Source: Anaerocaecibacter muris
GTDB taxonomy: Bacteria > Bacillota > Clostridia > Christensenellales > Pumilibacteraceae
Length of the DNA: 64,000 bases
Direction: 5' to 3'
NCBI RefSeq assembly: GCF_943192945.1
Contig: NZ_CALPCE010000008.1
Location: 1-64,000, forward strand
The notes beneath the pieces were generated by a model, which was not told the origin of the DNA, did not search any database, and worked only from the letters and a program-made list of their open reading frames with translations. Below, one piece after another: positions 62,595-64,000 of this stretch. Positions within the stretch are counted from its first letter, which is position 1. Every line of letters begins with the position of its first letter. The position numbers and the translations under genes are program-made.

Positions 62595-62828
62595 TTACTC
62601 TTCCGAAGAACGAGTTTCATTATATTCAAAACTATCCATACCTAAAAGATAGTCCGCCGAAACATCGAAAATTTTACATAATCTTTTAATCATCTCGATA
62701 TTCGGTTCCGTCCTACCCTGCTCATAGCTCGCATACCCGTTAGGCGATATATTCAAAATAGAATATACATCTCTTTGGGTCATATTACAATCCTTTCGAA
62801 TTGTCTTTAACCGCTCGGCAAATGTCAT
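62595..62828 (-). CDS. XRE family repressor
   Basis: 77 residues, single Cro/C1-type helix-turn-helix (MTQRDVYSILNISPNGYASYEQGRTEPNIEMIKRL, about 16-50) and a short acidic tail, with no sensor domain. It is divergent from the zinc-ribbon genes across a region that contains three matching palindromes, so it very probably represses both itself and them. No ribosome site; TATAAT ends six bases before the ATG, so its mRNA should be leaderless. AT-richer than the genes to its left. Confidence 0.9.
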   Translation of the reverse strand: MTFAERLKTIRKDCNMTQRDVYSILNISPNGYASYEQGRTEPNIEMIKRLCKIFDVSADYLLGMDSFEYNETRSSEE

Positions 62829-62834
62829 GTTAAA

Positions 62835-62840
62835 ATTATA
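62835..62840 (-). promoter_or_regulatory. XRE gene -10 box
   Basis: Extended -10 TGATATAAT on the minus strand with no good -35; a second TATAAT lies at 62846-62851. Operator 1 overlaps the region just upstream. Confidence 0.5.
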
Positions 62841-62849
62841 TCATTATTA

Positions 62850-62912
62850 TACCCAAAATGGGTTGACATACCCAACTTGGGTATGATATATTACTTATAC
62901 CCATTATGGGTA
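62850..62912. promoter_or_regulatory. Three XRE operator sites in the divergent control region
   Basis: Three palindromes of the form TACCCA-N3-TGGGTA: 62850-62864 (one mismatch), 62869-62883 and 62898-62912 (both perfect). Starts are 19 and 29 bp apart. The plus-strand promoter TTGACA (62863-62868), 18 bp, TATATT (62887-62892) contains the second site in its spacer, and the third covers its start site; the first covers the upstream part of the XRE promoter. Confidence 0.9.
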
Positions 62913-62935
62913 TAAGTAATCGACGGAGGAAATTC

Positions 62936-63829
62936 ATGGCAATTATATCTTGTCCGTGTTGCGGACAGTCTATATCGGACAAAGCGGATAAATGCGTGCA
63001 TTGCAATGCCGAATTCAAACATTGCAAAAATTGCGGCAAGCAGTTTGCAGGCGAAAATGAATTATACGAACAATGCGACCAACAAAAAGCACAACAATCA
63101 AACGATACCCAAAGCGCCGATAACAGTATAGCGGAAGACAATGATGTAGAAAAAGTGGATTATTTACAGACTTTTTACAACGATTGCCCTCGGTTAAAAA
63201 AATTTATCGACAAAACAGACCGCATAAATAAATACGTTAAAATATTAAGATACTTTATTTACGCTTTTGATTTAATTTTACTTGTATTATGGTGTGTTAC
63301 TAACGGCGACATAGATACCAAACTTACTTTTAAATTGCCCATAATCGCGCTGTATTTTGCAACTATCTCATTTTCCGCAATCGTCGGTTTCGGCTACTTT
63401 TACAATCACGCAGTAAGCTATAAAATTTCTATTCAAAGCTATAAATGGAATGTCGATAAAAAATTTGCACACCCTAAATTTTTAGTTTACGCATATTCCA
63501 CATACACAACGCAAGACAATAAAGTTGAATATAATCGTTTACTCGATTTTGACGGCGGATATACGTATTATCGTTATCCCAAAGAACTATTTATTGCAAA
63601 AATTCAATTTTGGATTAGAGCGATTATAGAATTTTTGCTATTAAGTTATTTAGCTTTTATTTTTCCGTCGCTTTTCAGTAAAGCGGTGATTACAAACGAC
63701 GGCACGCTTGCGTTAAATATGTCTTTACCGCTTTTGATCTTTTATGCCGTAAATTGTATATTATTTTGGGTATTTTGTCTTGCAAATTCAATTCGCACAA
63801 AAAATTACTTCAAAGAGGATGACATATAA
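62936..63829 (+). CDS. Zinc-ribbon membrane protein under XRE control
   Basis: About 297 residues. A double zinc ribbon at the N-terminus uses Cys6/Cys9 with Cys20/Cys23 and Cys30/Cys33 with a further Cys at 47. A polar linker (about 45-85) follows, then four membrane helices in two pairs (about 106-130, 135-160, 225-252 and 262-290). No enzymatic motif is recognised. GGAGGA precedes the ATG; the in-frame ATG ten codons earlier lies in operator 3 and is not used. Base composition is clearly AT-richer than the rest of the window. Function unknown. Confidence 0.65.
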   Translation: MAIISCPCCGQSISDKADKCVHCNAEFKHCKNCGKQFAGENELYEQCDQQKAQQSNDTQSADNSIAEDNDVEKVDYLQTFYNDCPRLKKFIDKTDRINKYVKILRYFIYAFDLILLVLWCVTNGDIDTKLTFKLPIIALYFATISFSAIVGFGYFYNHAVSYKISIQSYKWNVDKKFAHPKFLVYAYSTYTTQDNKVEYNRLLDFDGGYTYYRYPKELFIAKIQFWIRAIIEFLLLSYLAFIFPSLFSKAVITNDGTLALNMSLPLLIFYAVNCILFWVFCLANSIRTKNYFKEDDI

Positions 63830-63831
63830 TT

Positions 63832-64000
63832 ATGAAAAATTGTCCCGAATGTAGCAATCAGTGTAATGACGACTGCGAGGTTTGCCCCTCTTGCGGATAC
63901 GGTTTTCAATGCGAACGCAATGAATTGCAGGAAAGCATCGAACTTTACGGCGCTTTAGATGCTTGGCAAGCAAATAGCAAACGCGACGCTAAATTGCATA
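63832..64000 (+). CDS. Zinc-ribbon protein, start only (runs off the window)
   Basis: The frame starts two bases after the stop of the previous gene and stays open to the window end (56 codons). It begins MKNCPECSNQCNDDC and has CEVCPSCG, a typical zinc-ribbon head like that of its neighbour, followed by an acidic/Gln-rich helix. AGAGGA about 12 bases upstream. Probably the second gene of the XRE-controlled operon. Confidence 0.6.
   Translation, partial: MKNCPECSNQCNDDCEVCPSCGYGFQCERNELQESIELYGALDAWQANSKRDAKLH

Noticed and set aside
62595-62936. Toxin-antitoxin pair (XRE antitoxin)
   Set aside because: The XRE gene is divergent from, not in operon with, its partner, and the partner is a 297-residue membrane protein unlike known toxins.

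Overview
The window looks like a chromosome segment of an uncultured Clostridia-type Firmicute (low-confidence guess: Christensenellales or a relative). The evidence is a linked maf-mreB-minD-minE-spoIVFAB-rng cluster, an rnfCDGEAB operon in clostridial order, a PdaB-type polysaccharide deacetylase, an nth-obg-nadD/yqeK/rsfS-tsaE-tsaB-rimI operon, and consensus sigma-A promoters (TTGACA/TTGATT/TTTACA, 17-bp spacer, often an extended TGnTATAAT -10). There are no rRNA genes, tRNA genes, CRISPR arrays or transposases that I can see. Most genes are on the minus strand. No sporulation-specific regulator is present, so whether the organism makes spores is open.

Layout. 0.1-12.1 kb: one giant minus-strand gene for a 3,972-residue cell-surface protein (glycine-rich head, many Ig/cadherin-like repeats, C-terminal membrane anchor and tail), with an operator-like promoter. 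12.2-14.3 kb: groES-groEL on the plus strand. 14.4-25.4 kb: minus-strand genes running from ppx/gppA through maf, mreB, minD, minE, a SpoIVFA-like stub, spoIVFB, a DUF4132/HEAT-like protein and rng to a glycoside hydrolase-like protein. 25.6-28.2 kb: plus-strand beta-propeller/SH3 membrane-anchored exoprotein. 28.3-30.8 kb: tandem-OB SSB, PdaB-like deacetylase and DegV. 31.2-32.5 kb: gdhA behind a consensus promoter and a leader hairpin. 32.6-37.7 kb: rnf operon, preceded by a 129-bp tandem repeat that multiplies its promoter. 38.2-39.0 kb: a split TauE/SafE exporter. 39.2-42.6 kb: a third large surface protein. 42.8-53.5 kb: yoaP-like gene, and a long minus-strand operon from nth to an aminoglycoside-nucleotidyltransferase-like gene. 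53.6-55.7 kb: DUF3343 and cysteine desulfurase as a divergent pair, and two small unknown genes. 55.7-61.7 kb: apbE-NusG_II-Gx transporter-tyrS-yigZ-ilvE-pucR operon. 61.8-62.5 kb: a birA-like ligase without its DNA-binding domain. 62.6-64.0 kb: an AT-richer accessory segment in which an XRE repressor and three identical-pattern operators control zinc-ribbon membrane protein genes, running off the window end.

How the parts fit. The Rnf complex couples ferredoxin oxidation to NAD+ reduction and ion pumping; ApbE, encoded 24 kb away, is the enzyme type that attaches FMN to RnfG and RnfD, and sits with NusG_II and Gx-family membrane proteins. GdhA supplies NAD(P)H-linked nitrogen metabolism. The three exoproteins share a C-terminal membrane helix with a cytoplasmic tail and no visible LPXTG motif, suggesting membrane anchoring. 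The most unusual points are the promoter-bearing repeat array upstream of rnfC, a recurrent 6-8 nt spacing between the -10 box and the start codon (leaderless mRNAs) in at least six genes, a NadD-YqeK-RsfS triple fusion, a MurF-like ligase with a membrane domain in place of its usual N-terminal domain, a MinDE pair without MinC, and the XRE/zinc-ribbon unit at the right edge.
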